From NCBI GenBank assembly GCA_029263115.1, contig JAJCYC010000083.1, positions 1 to 48,032 of the forward strand: a stretch of DNA of 48,032 nucleotides. Direction: 5' to 3'. A program made the position numbers and the translations under genes. The notes below the pieces were generated by a model. That model did no database searches. It was not told the DNA's origin and saw only the letters and a program-made list of their open reading frames with translations. The stretch comes from Pseudonocardia sp. (lineage in GTDB: Bacteria > Actinomycetota > Actinomycetes > Mycobacteriales > Pseudonocardiaceae). Positions 38,369-48,021 of the stretch are shown here, in pieces (position 1 is the first letter of the stretch; every line of letters starts with the position of its first letter).

Positions 38369-40000
38369 GTGGAACCCGTTATCGTCAAGCCGGCGGCGCG
38401 GTCGACTGCCCGGAGCGCGGTAACAGTCTCAGCGTGGACGATGGTCAGCCGTATCAGTGGGCTGCTCCGCGTGGTCGTGATCGGCGCCGTGCTCGGTCCG
38501 ACGTTCTTCGCCAACGCATTCCTTGTCGCGAACACGGTCCCGGGTCTGGTCTACAACGCGATGGCCGGGCCGGTGCTGGCTCTGGTGCTGGTCCCGGCGA
38601 TGGTGAAGTCCGTGACGGAGGTTGGGGTCGCGGGATCCGTCACTCTGGTGTCGAAGATCACCGGCTACCTGCTCATGGTGGCCGCTGCGGCCACCGCTGT
38701 CCTGGCCTTGGCCTCCCCGCTGTTGGCGCTGGCCGTGACGGCGGGCATTCCGGACGAAGCGGCTCGGAAGCAGGCCTGGGAGCTCACCATGCTGGTGTCG
38801 CTCTTCGTCGCGCCGCAGATCTTGTGCTATGCCCTGGCCGGCATTGGCGTTGCGGTCCAGCAGGCCCGTGGGCGGTTCGCGTTGGCCGCGGCCGCGCAAT
38901 CGCTCGACAATGTGGGGCTGATAGCCACCATGGGGCTGGTCGCCCTGGTGTACCGGCCGGGTCTGGATGTACAGGACGTTCCCACGAGCATGGTGATCAT
39001 GCTCGGAGTCGGTGCCACCGTCTCGACCGCCGTTCACGCCGCGATGCAGGTCTTCGGTGCCTACCGTGTCGGGCTGCCGATGCGACCGAGGTGTGGCTGG
39101 CGGTCGGACCCGGCGGCGATCGAAGTGACCCGCCGGCTTCGCCGCTCAGTGATGGTCGCTGCGTTACCGACGGTGTCGATGTTCGCGATACTGGCGATCG
39201 CCGCCACCGTGCCGGGCGGTGTGTTCGTGTTTCAAGCGGCCATGTCGGTCTACTTCGTGATCTCCGCTCTGGGGGCCAAAGCGGTGACGGCGGCGTCCCT
39301 ACCCGGCCTGAGTGCCGCCGTAGTGGGGCGAGACGCGGTCGGATTTGCGGCCGCCTGGCGTGAGGGGCTGTCCCTCGGCGTGACCGCGAGCCTGCCCGCC
39401 ATGCTCTTGCTGCTGGCCTTCACCGAACCTGTGGCATCGCTGCTTGCCCAGGGCGAACTACGAGACTCAGACGTAGTCAGCTGGTTGAGCGGGTGCCTTG
39501 TCGTATTCGCGGTCGCGCAGTTCGCCGCTGCGCTGAACGAGACCGGCCGGCAAGCGCTGTTCGCGCGACTGGACGATCGCGGTCCACGATTGATCAGCAT
39601 CATCATCTTTCCTGTCCGGTTGGCCGTTGCGCTGCCCTGCCTACTGCTGCCGGCCGGCGGCTACCGGCTGGCCGGTCTGGCGTGCGCGGTACTGGTGGCC
39701 GACGTGGTCGCCGCTACGCTCTCTCTGACGAAGGTTCGTAGGGCCATCCGACCGGAGCGGTTTCTCGACCGGCGGCGGCTGGTCGGCGCCGCCACGGCCA
39801 CGGCCGCGATCTTGCCCGCCGCGGCGCTCGGACACTGGCTCGTGCAGGAGAAGGTGCACGAGCTACTGCCGCAGCTCGTGATCACTGTCGCGCTGGGCTC
39901 CCTCGCTGCACTCTGTTTCGGGTTGGTCCTCGCCATGATGACGGGCACTTTGTCGAAGGCCCTCGGCGAAGTACGTGCCCGGATGCCCGGAGGTAGCTGA
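38369..40000 (+). CDS. MurJ/MviN-like lipid II flippase family protein
   Basis: MVSRISGLLRVVVIGAVLGPTFFANAFLVANTVPGLVYNAMAGPVLALVLVPAMV; ~14 hydrophobic segments. Confidence 0.85.
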   Translation: MEPVIVKPAARSTARSAVTVSAWTMVSRISGLLRVVVIGAVLGPTFFANAFLVANTVPGLVYNAMAGPVLALVLVPAMVKSVTEVGVAGSVTLVSKITGYLLMVAAAATAVLALASPLLALAVTAGIPDEAARKQAWELTMLVSLFVAPQILCYALAGIGVAVQQARGRFALAAAAQSLDNVGLIATMGLVALVYRPGLDVQDVPTSMVIMLGVGATVSTAVHAAMQVFGAYRVGLPMRPRCGWRSDPAAIEVTRRLRRSVMVAALPTVSMFAILAIAATVPGGVFVFQAAMSVYFVISALGAKAVTAASLPGLSAAVVGRDAVGFAAAWREGLSLGVTASLPAMLLLLAFTEPVASLLAQGELRDSDVVSWLSGCLVVFAVAQFAAALNETGRQALFARLDDRGPRLISIIIFPVRLAVALPCLLLPAGGYRLAGLACAVLVADVVAATLSLTKVRRAIRPERFLDRRRLVGAATATAAILPAAALGHWLVQEKVHELLPQLVITVALGSLAALCFGLVLAMMTGTLSKALGEVRARMPGGS

Positions 40001-40091
40001 CTCAGGGGCGCCGACGGCCGCACGGAGGAGGCATCCGCACCTGTACCGGCCGGTTGCTGGCTCGATTCGCGTGGGTTTCCGTCGGCGACGG

Positions 40092-41342
40092 CTAGCCCCG
40101 CTGGCGGATGCTCACCCTGCTCAAGGCTAGCCGGAGGACCTTGCCAGCCAGTCTGAGGACCTCAAGCAGGAGCGGTAGCGGATCACCGGCGGAGAAGAAG
40201 GCGCCGGTAGGGGTCCGCCTGGTGCGCAGCGCGGCAAGGATCGCGCGAACGTCGAGGCTGCGACGACGTGCGGCCACCATGAACGATGCCGCCACCGTGG
40301 TCTCGTGGATCCAGATCGCCTCTCGGCCGGGGCGGCTCGGCGCGGGCGCGAGCCCCAGCGCGTCGCGGTATGCCGCCTCGAAGAGATTCACCCCGGCTGC
40401 GGTGGCCAGTGCGCTCTGCATGTTCGGTCGACCGACCGTCGGCTCGGTGATGAGCATGCGACCGTCCTTGCTGCTCAGCCGTACTTCGAGAGAGCCGAAT
40501 CCGACGTGGCCGGCGGCATCGAACAGCCGGTGGGTCAGCTTGTGCAACTCCTCATTTTGGTGGGTGACGCCGAGCGCGGTGTTGCCGGTATCTACCCGCC
40601 ACTGGGCGAGCTTTCGACCAGTCTGCGACGCCACCTCGACACCCTGGCGATCGCGGTAGGTCAGGCAGAAGTAGACGTCGCTGTCCCGGCCCGGGATCCA
40701 CTCCTGAACAACGAAGTGGTCGGCCGCCTCGAACGGATCGAATGAAAGCCGTTCACGATCGGCGTTCGTGTTGAAGCGGTAGACCTTGTCCCTCGGGCTG
40801 ACGATCCGCCACTGCAGAGTCTCCACGAACGGTTTGAAGACCACAGGAAAGCCGATCTCGCGCAGTGCCGCACGCAACTCATCGGCGTTTCTGACGGTCA
40901 TCGTGCGCGGCACGGGGAAGCCGTTGGTGAGCGCCCAGTCATGGAAGATCGCCTTGTCCATCAAGCGATCGACGGTTGGCAGATCCGGCGACACAAAGTC
41001 GAACCGCTTCTCAAGCTCGCGGGCATGTTGAGCGATGATCCGCACCACATACTCCTCGGCGGCGAGCAGCACCATCCGGCCATACCGGTCGTGTGCCGCG
41101 TTGAGGGCCTCCAACCACCCCTGTTCGCTTTGCGACCGGACCGGAACGATGCTATGCCACAGCTTTGACCGGCAGGCCGGCGCCGTCCAGTCGTGGGTTG
41201 CACCAACAAGTGGTACGCCGCTGTCACGAAGGCCCCCAGCGACAGCCAGCCCGATGGGGGCTCCGGCCCCCGCGATCAGTACCGGCAACTGTGAACCATC
41301 GGCGGAACTGTCAATGAATTGTTGCGCCCCATCAACTGTCAT
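40092..41342 (-). CDS. ATP-grasp carboxylate-amine/thiol ligase-like protein
   Basis: LMDKAIFHDWALTNGFPVPRTMTVRNADELRAALREIGFPVVFKPF...FVVQEWIPGRDSDVYFCLTYRD. Confidence 0.8.
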   Translation of the reverse strand: MTVDGAQQFIDSSADGSQLPVLIAGAGAPIGLAVAGGLRDSGVPLVGATHDWTAPACRSKLWHSIVPVRSQSEQGWLEALNAAHDRYGRMVLLAAEEYVVRIIAQHARELEKRFDFVSPDLPTVDRLMDKAIFHDWALTNGFPVPRTMTVRNADELRAALREIGFPVVFKPFVETLQWRIVSPRDKVYRFNTNADRERLSFDPFEAADHFVVQEWIPGRDSDVYFCLTYRDRQGVEVASQTGRKLAQWRVDTGNTALGVTHQNEELHKLTHRLFDAAGHVGFGSLEVRLSSKDGRMLITEPTVGRPNMQSALATAAGVNLFEAAYRDALGLAPAPSRPGREAIWIHETTVAASFMVAARRRSLDVRAILAALRTRRTPTGAFFSAGDPLPLLLEVLRLAGKVLRLALSRVSIRQRG

Positions 41343-41743
41343 CGGCCATCACCTGTCTACGTCGTATCGGCCGTCGCCGTGCAGCTCGGCGGCGATGTCC
41401 AGCACCTGCTATCAAAATCGCCTCCGGCCTCAGCTTGCCGCCATCGGCGACACCGCACTCAAGGCCGACAGTGAGCGACCTGCCCAACCGTTGGGCCGCG
41501 TCCGTGGTTCGGCGGACGGCCGCGCACCCGAACTATGTCTTGAAGCCTCGTTCGCGGGCCTACTCAGTAACCGACATGAACTCACTCAACGACAGTACGA
41601 GGCGCACTGATAGCGCCAGCTAGTCGAGCGGTTAGCAGAGGGCAAAATCGATGAAACCATCACCGCCGCCGCACACCTCCGATCACCAGCCGGCCGAACG
41701 TGCACGTTTGCAGCCCTGACTCTGTGGCTTCGTCGTCCGCAAA

Positions 41744-41762
41744 CTACTATACATGTTAGTAG
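41744..41762. promoter_or_regulatory. BlaI/CopY-type operator-like palindrome (site 1)
   Basis: CTACTATACATGTTAGTAG. Confidence 0.55.
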
Positions 41763-41859
41763 AGCGTGGTTGGCGACGCTTCGGCGCCGGCGACAGCGCT
41801 TCTGCTCGCGCGACCTCGACGGCCGTGCAGGGCTTGACGAACCGGAGGTAGAGGTGTAG

Positions 41860-41876
41860 ATACCCCCCATGGGTAT
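41860..41876. promoter_or_regulatory. ATACCC-CCCAT-GGGTAT palindrome, CsoR/RicR-like
   Basis: Perfect 6-bp arms; overlaps the annotated ATG of the next gene. Confidence 0.4.
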
Positions 41877-42951
41877 AAAGCAACGGCCGCTGGATACCAC
41901 CAAGGCGAGGCGGCCCGCCAGCTCAGTGGGTGAGGATCTAGCAACCGGTGCTTTAGGGCTCTGGTTGATCATAGGTCTGTTCACCGACGGCTGGGCGCAT
42001 CTGCACATGCCCGGACTGGAGACGTTCTTCACGCCTTGGCACGGGCTGCTCTACGGCGGATTCGCGGCCAGCGCGGGTTGGATCGGACTCCTGGCGCTGC
42101 GAAGTCACCGACGGGGATGGGCATGGCCGCTGGCGCTGCCGGTGGGCTACTCGATGGCGGCCGCCGGGGTCATCATCTTCGGTGCCGCCGGGCTCGGTGA
42201 CATGGTGTGGCATGTGGTGCGCGGAGTGGAGTCGGGCATCGACGCACTGCTGAGCCCAACGCACCTCATGCTGCTCACCGGCGCGGCCCTGCTTCTCACG
42301 GCCCCGCTTCGCTCCGGCTGGGCGAGGCCCTCTCTTCCCGGCCGGCCATCATTGCGCGATGAACTGCCGGCGGCCGTGTCGTTGAGCCTGGTGACCGCGC
42401 TGGCCGCTTTCTTTCTGCTCTACGCCTCGGTCTTCGCTGGTCCGGCGGCTTCTGCGGCGTACGTGCGCGTTCCTGAGGACGCGCCTGGACACCACGAAGC
42501 TGAGGCACCCGTAGTGATCGGGGTCGTCGGATATCTGGTCACCACAGTGCTGCTGCTCGTCCCGCTACTACTCGCCGAGCGCCTCAACCGACGGCCGAGA
42601 GGCCTCATCGTGGTGCTAGTCGGCACGGTAGCCTGGCTGTCCGTCGGGACGAACGGCTTCACCGATTATGGCCTGAGCGCGGCGATCTTAGTGACGCTCG
42701 TCGCGGCTGTCAGCGAGTTCGTGGTCGACTTCTTCGGCCGTGTCGGGCTGGTTGGGCCCGTGCGGTTGGTGGTCCTCGGAGCCACGGTCCCGATGCTGCT
42801 GTGGACAGCGCAGCTGATCGCGGTCGAGCTGGTCGACGGCCTGAGCTGGCCTGCAGAGCTGTGGTCTGGTGTCGTCGTCCTCTCGGCCTTGGTGGGCGCA
42901 GTGCTCGGTTCGCTCGTGGGGTGGGCACCTCAGTCGGCGGACCGTGACTAG
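41869..42951 (+). CDS. Multi-pass membrane protein
   Basis: 360 aa with about eight or more hydrophobic segments; WLIIGLFTDGWAHLHMPGLETFFTPWHGLLYGGFAASAGW. Confidence 0.7.
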   Translation: MGIKQRPLDTTKARRPASSVGEDLATGALGLWLIIGLFTDGWAHLHMPGLETFFTPWHGLLYGGFAASAGWIGLLALRSHRRGWAWPLALPVGYSMAAAGVIIFGAAGLGDMVWHVVRGVESGIDALLSPTHLMLLTGAALLLTAPLRSGWARPSLPGRPSLRDELPAAVSLSLVTALAAFFLLYASVFAGPAASAAYVRVPEDAPGHHEAEAPVVIGVVGYLVTTVLLLVPLLLAERLNRRPRGLIVVLVGTVAWLSVGTNGFTDYGLSAAILVTLVAAVSEFVVDFFGRVGLVGPVRLVVLGATVPMLLWTAQLIAVELVDGLSWPAELWSGVVVLSALVGAVLGSLVGWAPQSADRD

Positions 42952-43064
42952 CGCAACTCTGAGGTGAGGTCATTACGCTGTTGCGCCCTGCAGTCTGCTC
43001 ATCATCGGTGCGAGCAACCCGCACGCCGGGTTCGGCCCGCGCAGACGGGTGACCGACAGCCGAG

Positions 43065-43480
43065 ATGCTGCACGCCGCTCCGACCCGCCACATCCAGGGC
43101 CTGGACCGGATCGCGCAGACGCCGCCGATGCAGCAGGCCGGCTGCCCTGAGGGCCCACGACTGCTGCCGGCATGCACCACGATGCTGTCCGCCGCGTTGG
43201 ACATTGCCACCGGGAAAGTGACTGCAGCCTGCAAACCCGGGCATCGCTAACAGCAGTTCCTGGCCTTCTGCGCCCACCTGACCAGCTACCTGCACCTGGT
43301 GGTGGACAACTACGCTGTCCACAAGCGAGTTGTGATCCGCGACTGGCTCGCCGCCAACCGAGGGAGCACGTCCACCCGGTCGAGGTCTGGTTCGGGATCG
43401 TCGGACGCCAAGGCCATCCGCCGAGGCATCTCCCACACCGTCCGCACCTCAACGCCAAGATCCGATCAGCAAGGCCTCGA
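43065..43480 (+). pseudogene. IS630-family transposase remnant
   Basis: SAALDIATGKVTAACKPGHR*QQFLAFCAHLTSYLHLVVDNYAVHKRVVIRDWLAANRG with internal stop at 43248-43250, then frame change to HPVEVWFGIVGRQ... Confidence 0.7.
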
Positions 43481-43484
43481 TCGG

Positions 43485-44204
43485 GTGGCGTCGGTCCCTC
43501 CGCGTCTCCGCCCGGATGAGAATCTGCCTGTGGCGGGGCAGTTGTGGCGCACGATCGCGTTTGTCGACTTGGCAGGGTTTACGGCCCTGACCGAGGCACA
43601 TGGCGACGAGCTCGCCGCGGATGTCGCCGAGCGACTGGAAAGCCTGGCTCGGACGGCGCTCGGACCCGCCGACTGGCTGGTGAAGACCATCGGCGACGCG
43701 GTAATGCTCGCCATGCCGGACCCCTGGTCCGGAATCACGGCCGTCCGGCGGATCCTTCAAGGCTGCTCTGAAACTCCGGGGTGTCCGCTCGCCCGCGCTG
43801 GTATGCATCACGGTCCGGTCGTGAGTCGTGGACAAGATCTCTTCGGGAACTCCGTCAACCTCGCGGCCCGGGTCACCGGCCAGGCCGCAGGAGGGCAGGT
43901 ACTGAGCACCCAGCTCGTGGCCGAGCGAGCCCGCGCCGGTGGTCTTCGGGTCACCAACCTGGGCTCGTTTGATCTTCGCAATGTGACCGAACCGGTCGAG
44001 CTGTTCGATCTTCTGCTGCACGCACCGGTGACAGGGGGCGCAGTCGATCCGGTGTGCCGCATGCACGTCGAGCGTGACACAGCGGCTGGTCGCCTCCGCT
44101 ACGAAGGGGTCAACTACTGGTTTTGCTCCCTGGGCTGCGTGGCCGCCTTCAGCGAGCGGCCGGAGCGCCACAAGGGCGTGTCCGCCGAAGGGGCCCCACG
44201 CTGA
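43485..44204 (+). CDS. Class III adenylate/guanylate cyclase domain fused to C-terminal YHS domain
   Basis: RTIAFVDLAGFTALTEAHGDELAADVAERLESLARTALGPADWLVKTIGDAVMLAM...GNSVNLAARV; then DPVCRMHVERDTAAGRLRYEGVNYWFCSLGCVAAFSERPERH. Confidence 0.85.
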   Translation: MASVPPRLRPDENLPVAGQLWRTIAFVDLAGFTALTEAHGDELAADVAERLESLARTALGPADWLVKTIGDAVMLAMPDPWSGITAVRRILQGCSETPGCPLARAGMHHGPVVSRGQDLFGNSVNLAARVTGQAAGGQVLSTQLVAERARAGGLRVTNLGSFDLRNVTEPVELFDLLLHAPVTGGAVDPVCRMHVERDTAAGRLRYEGVNYWFCSLGCVAAFSERPERHKGVSAEGAPR

Positions 44205-44516
44205 CTATCGATGTCCGCGACGACCGGCATGCGGCTCGGGACTTCATCCGAGATCGAGTCATCACGTACTCGACGATCTCGAACAGCTCTGCCGGTTCGC
44301 TGCTGGCACTGGACGGGCTTTCCCCGCAGCACTTCCCTCAGCCATTGTGCTGGATCTGCGGTACCGGGTCGCCGGCGAACCACAGCTCGACAGGGGGCCC
44401 GGCTCAGGAGCGTTGACCGGCACGAGTGGCGGGCCTCCCCGACCTGTAGTTGGTCGCGTTCATGCCTGGTCAGGGGTAGCGGATGACTCGGGTTCTTCCG
44501 AACCCTCCCCAGGATG

Positions 44517-44533
44517 TACTATGCAGGGTAGTA
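44517..44533. promoter_or_regulatory. BlaI/CopY-type operator-like palindrome (site 2)
   Basis: TACTATGCAGGGTAGTA, ~20 bp before the 44556 gene. Confidence 0.55.
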
Positions 44534-44555
44534 ATCTGGCTAGGGATGTGAACGG

Positions 44556-45086
44556 TTGATTAACAGCACAGGCACGTCCGCGAGGCACGGACGTCAGCGG
44601 GTGGGTCGCGAGCGGTGGATCGGCGCGGTGCTAGCCGGCGCCTTGAGTGCCTTGGCTGTCGGCATACCTACCGATGTGATCGACAACCCGCTGTTCGTCA
44701 GGATGACCCCCGTCCGCTGGTGGGATTACGCGGTACTCGTAGCCATCTCGGGGCTGACGACACTGTGGGCGCGGATTCCTGGCCCACTGATTACGGGGGG
44801 CTGTCGAGCCCCGCTGGCCAGCGTGTTCGGCGCGCTCGCCGTGGGATGTCCGGTGTGCAACAAGCTGGTCGTGGCGCTGCTCGGGATGTCCGGAGCGCTG
44901 GCGATCTGGGCCCCGTTACAGCCGCTGCTGGGCGCGGGCTCGGTCGGACTGGTCGTGCTCGCGGTGCTGGCGAAGTGGCGTATGCTGCCGCGTGATTCGG
45001 CTGTCGTCGGCTCTTGCTTGTCGTCGAATGATTCTCGATTGGCATCTACGGAGGATGAGTCCCAGCCGAGCGGTTCCGGCCGGTAG
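44556..45086 (+). CDS. Membrane protein with CPVC motif
   Basis: 176 aa; FGALAVGCPVCNKLVVALLGMSGAL; TTG start. Confidence 0.6.
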   Translation: MINSTGTSARHGRQRVGRERWIGAVLAGALSALAVGIPTDVIDNPLFVRMTPVRWWDYAVLVAISGLTTLWARIPGPLITGGCRAPLASVFGALAVGCPVCNKLVVALLGMSGALAIWAPLQPLLGAGSVGLVVLAVLAKWRMLPRDSAVVGSCLSSNDSRLASTEDESQPSGSGR

Positions 45087-45109
45087 CGCAGGCAGAGTGA
45101 GGGAGCCAA

Positions 45110-45471
45110 TGCGAGGTTTAGGCGATCTGGAAGCCGCAGTGATGAACGTGCTGTGGTTGACGACCGAGCCTCTGAAGGTGCGGGACGTTCTTGATCGCCT
45201 CGACACCGGACGCCCGCTCGCGTACACGACGGTGATGACCGTCTTGGACAATCTCCACCGCAAGTCCTGGGTGCGACGGGAGATGGTTGGAAAGGCTTAT
45301 CGCTACACCACCTCCCGCAGCAGAGAGGAAGCGGCGGCGCAAGCCCTGCGCGAGGTCCTCGAAGCCTCCGGTGACCCCGACTCCGTCCTGCTGCACTTCG
45401 CACGGTCCGTCTCTGATCACGAATCCGAGCTGCTTCGGGCTGCCCTCGAGGCGAGCACGGACCGACCGTGA
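45110..45471 (+). CDS. BlaI/MecI/CopY-family transcriptional repressor
   Basis: MRGLGDLEAAVMNVLWLTTEPLKVRDVLDRLDTGRPLAYTTVMTVLDNLHRKSWVRREMVGKAYRY. Confidence 0.93.
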
Positions 45472-46415
45472 CCGTCGCCACGGCTATGCTGCTTGGCGCC
45501 GTGGGTGCCGGAATCCTCCTGCCGGGCTGGCTGAATGGGATGAGTGATCGCTTTGTCAGCCCCTCGATAGTGATCGCGGGATGGCTGTCGGGCATTCTGG
45601 GTGTCCTGACCTCTGCAATGCTCGGTGTGCTGCTCCTGCTTGTCCCGGGGCATGGCGTGCCGGGGGGAGCGCTGGCTGCGGTGGGCGCATGCTGGTCGTC
45701 CATCCGACACGGCGTACCGCCGAGAGTCGAGGAGGTTGCCGGCGTCGCGGGCATTCTCGTGTTGCTGGCGATGATGCTCAGGTTGCTGGTCATCGGGAGA
45801 ACGATCCTGACCGCGCGCGTCCAGGATCGTCGCCGTCGGTTGTCGGTCCTCCGCCTGGCCGCCCGGGTGCAGTCGGGCACGCCACCGATCCTTTGGCTTG
45901 CACACGACCGTCCCCTCGCCTTCGCCCTGGCCGGACGGCCGAGCTACCTCATCGCCACCGACGGTCTCGTACAGCAGTTGACCGTCGACCAGCTCGCCGC
46001 GGTCCTCGAGCACGAAAGGGCACATCTGCGTCATCGACACCACCTCATGCTGGGCTTCGTCGACGTCGTCAGCTCAGCCTTTCCTTTCGTGCCGATGTTT
46101 CGCGAGGCACCGAACGTTCTGCGGACTCTGGTGGAGTTGGCCGCCGACGACGTGGCGGCAGGCCGGTACGGGCGTGAGGCGTTGCGCGGAGCCCTGCAGA
46201 CAGTTGGCTCCACCGATGGACCAGCGGGTTCACTCGCTTTCGGGCGTGACGCGATCGAGATCCGAGTCCAACGGCTCGCCGCTGCAAGTCGACCTGTCGG
46301 GTGGGCGCGACGAGGTGCGGCCGGCTGCATCATCACCGGCGCTTCCGTCATGCCGGTCGTGGCCGCCACTGTCCTGTTCGCCGCATCGTCTCTCTTCTTC
46401 TGCTCCGGCGGCTAA
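45468..46415 (+). CDS. M56-family (BlaR1-like) membrane metallopeptidase
   Basis: LTVDQLAAVLEHERAHLRHRHH (HERAH = HExxH), TM segments; ATGA-like overlap with BlaI gene. Confidence 0.88.
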   Translation: MTVATAMLLGAVGAGILLPGWLNGMSDRFVSPSIVIAGWLSGILGVLTSAMLGVLLLLVPGHGVPGGALAAVGACWSSIRHGVPPRVEEVAGVAGILVLLAMMLRLLVIGRTILTARVQDRRRRLSVLRLAARVQSGTPPILWLAHDRPLAFALAGRPSYLIATDGLVQQLTVDQLAAVLEHERAHLRHRHHLMLGFVDVVSSAFPFVPMFREAPNVLRTLVELAADDVAAGRYGREALRGALQTVGSTDGPAGSLAFGRDAIEIRVQRLAAASRPVGWARRGAAGCIITGASVMPVVAATVLFAASSLFFCSGG

Positions 46416-46880
46416 TTTTTGCGACAGCCGCGCACACTCGGGACATAGCAGCCATTCTTTGTGCACTTCCCAGCCCCGCGCGCGACTGCGCGCCATGGCA
46501 TGCACGGCGAACTCGAAGTGCACCAGTTCGCCTGTCTCCCGGTACGCAGTTCCACAGCCGGTGCACTCAGCTCTCCAGCACACCGATCGCAACCGGCGGG
46601 CACGCCGATCAGGAGACTCGTCGTGATGCCGTTCGAGTCCTTGGCCGTCGCTGGTCACCCAGCATCTCTCGTGGACCGGCAAGATGCCGGCATACGGCGA
46701 GGCAACGGGTGAGCTCGCGTCTGGGGCACTGCGGCGCAGGCCGCGGCGATCGAGCAGGACGACCACGGCACTTACCAAGGCGATGACGCCCAATGGGATG
46801 CCCACGAAGAGGAGGAAGACCTCCCACGGGCCGAGGCCCGATGGCGCACCCCCGACCGCGATGAGCTGAGACATGTTCAT
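46230..46880 (-). CDS. Membrane-anchored zinc-ribbon-like hypothetical protein
   Basis: One TM (VFLLFVGIPLGVIALVSAVVVLL), then CWRAECTGCGTAYRETGELVHFEFAVHAMARSRARGWEVHKEWLLCPECARL; C-terminal ~60 aa overlap M56 antisense and are doubtful. Confidence 0.6.
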   Translation of the reverse strand: MNMSQLIAVGGAPSGLGPWEVFLLFVGIPLGVIALVSAVVVLLDRRGLRRSAPDASSPVASPYAGILPVHERCWVTSDGQGLERHHDESPDRRARRLRSVCWRAECTGCGTAYRETGELVHFEFAVHAMARSRARGWEVHKEWLLCPECARLSQKLAAGAEEERRCGEQDSGGHDRHDGSAGDDAAGRTSSRPPDRSTCSGEPLDSDLDRVTPESE

Positions 46881-46920
46881 CCGCCCGTTCCCTCCGTGCC
46901 GAAGCGTGCGGCACCGTTGG

Positions 46921-46943
46921 ATCTACTATGCTACATAGTAGAT
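46921..46943. promoter_or_regulatory. BlaI/CopY-type operator-like palindrome (site 3)
   Basis: ATCTACTATG-CTA-CATAGTAGAT, perfect 10-bp arms. Confidence 0.65.
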
Positions 46944-47092
46944 CGTCGCAGGCTCGCCTGCGAGGCGCGAGGGTAGAGCCCTGTTGCGCTGCGTGACAGG
47001 GCGTGCAGCTGACCTGCACGTGCCGGCCGAGCGCCGGCGCGGGCAGATCCGGACCGGACTGCCCTATACGCGATTGCTGCGGTCCTTCGATG

Positions 47093-47109
47093 TACTATGA
47101 AGGATAGTA
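47093..47109. promoter_or_regulatory. BlaI/CopY-type operator-like palindrome (site 4)
   Basis: TACTATGAAGGATAGTA. Confidence 0.6.
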
Positions 47110-47177
47110 GTTACGGCTCGGGCTGATCCTTCTGGCCGGCTCATGCTCGGCCGACGCAACGGTGTATCGGAGGATGG

Positions 47178-48021
47178 ATGGGGCGAGCGGAACGGCGGCA
47201 GGCGGAACGGGAGCAGCGACGGACCGAGCGACGCTCTCCGGGGATCGTCAACCCACTCGCCGGAGGACAACATGCGCAGCCACTGCTGACATCGACGACT
47301 TCTCGCAGGCAATTGCCGGTACAGGATTCCACTCCGAGGTTGCCGAGACAGGTGCCCACCTCGATGACAGCGGCATCGCCACCGGTCACCCAGATCGTGA
47401 CGGATCCACCGAAGGCGACATCCGGCAATCCACCGACCATCAAGCGGACACGGTCGTCCTTCGGCGATTCCGTTCGGGCCGCTCCCCTCGAGGTGACCTC
47501 GTTCGGATGCGAGATCCTCGCCGACGTTGAACCTCAGGCACTCGGCCTCACCTACTGGTTCGATGTGGAGCCCGACGGTGAGCCTCGCCCGGTGACGATC
47601 CGGGTTCACCGGCCGCCGCATCGGCCCGGGAGACGTGAGCGGTGCCACCACCTTCACAGTCGATCACGTCGTGCCGCAGGTTCTTCCGGGCGCTGGCCGG
47701 ATCGCTGTCACGACCCGGGTCCACGACATCGCGGCCGGGAGTTGGGAAGTGCGTGCCACGCGCCTGACGGTTGGACCTGATCCGGCGGGCCCCCGAGCCG
47801 ACGCAGCCCGGACGCCGATCTCTACGGCGTCAGGAGCTACCGGGTATGCGCCCTGGATCAGAACCCAGGGTCCCGGAAAGGTCATGTTTTCGCACGTCAG
47901 ACCGCATGTGATGGCTGCTTCGGGGTTGCGGGAGTGGTGGCGGAGGGCAGCGGCGATGTTGGTCCAGCCGGCCAAGCGCAGGATGGTGATCGCGGTATTG
48001 CGCAGGGTGGCCATCACGTGA
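47178..48021 (+). pseudogene. Hypothetical protein, apparently split by a frameshift near 47600-47635
   Basis: Frame 1 ...APLEVTSFGCEILADVEPQALGLTYWFDVEPDGEPRPVTIR continues naturally in another frame as GFTGRRIGPGDVSGATTFTVDHVVPQVLPGAGRIAVTTRVHDIAAGSWEVRATRLTVG. Confidence 0.45.

Noticed and set aside
44207-44416. Possible frameshifted gene (TIDVRDDRHAARDFIRDRV / DDLEQLCRFAAGTGRAFPAAL)
   Set aside because: Suggestive but no family recognised and frame change unproven; not called.
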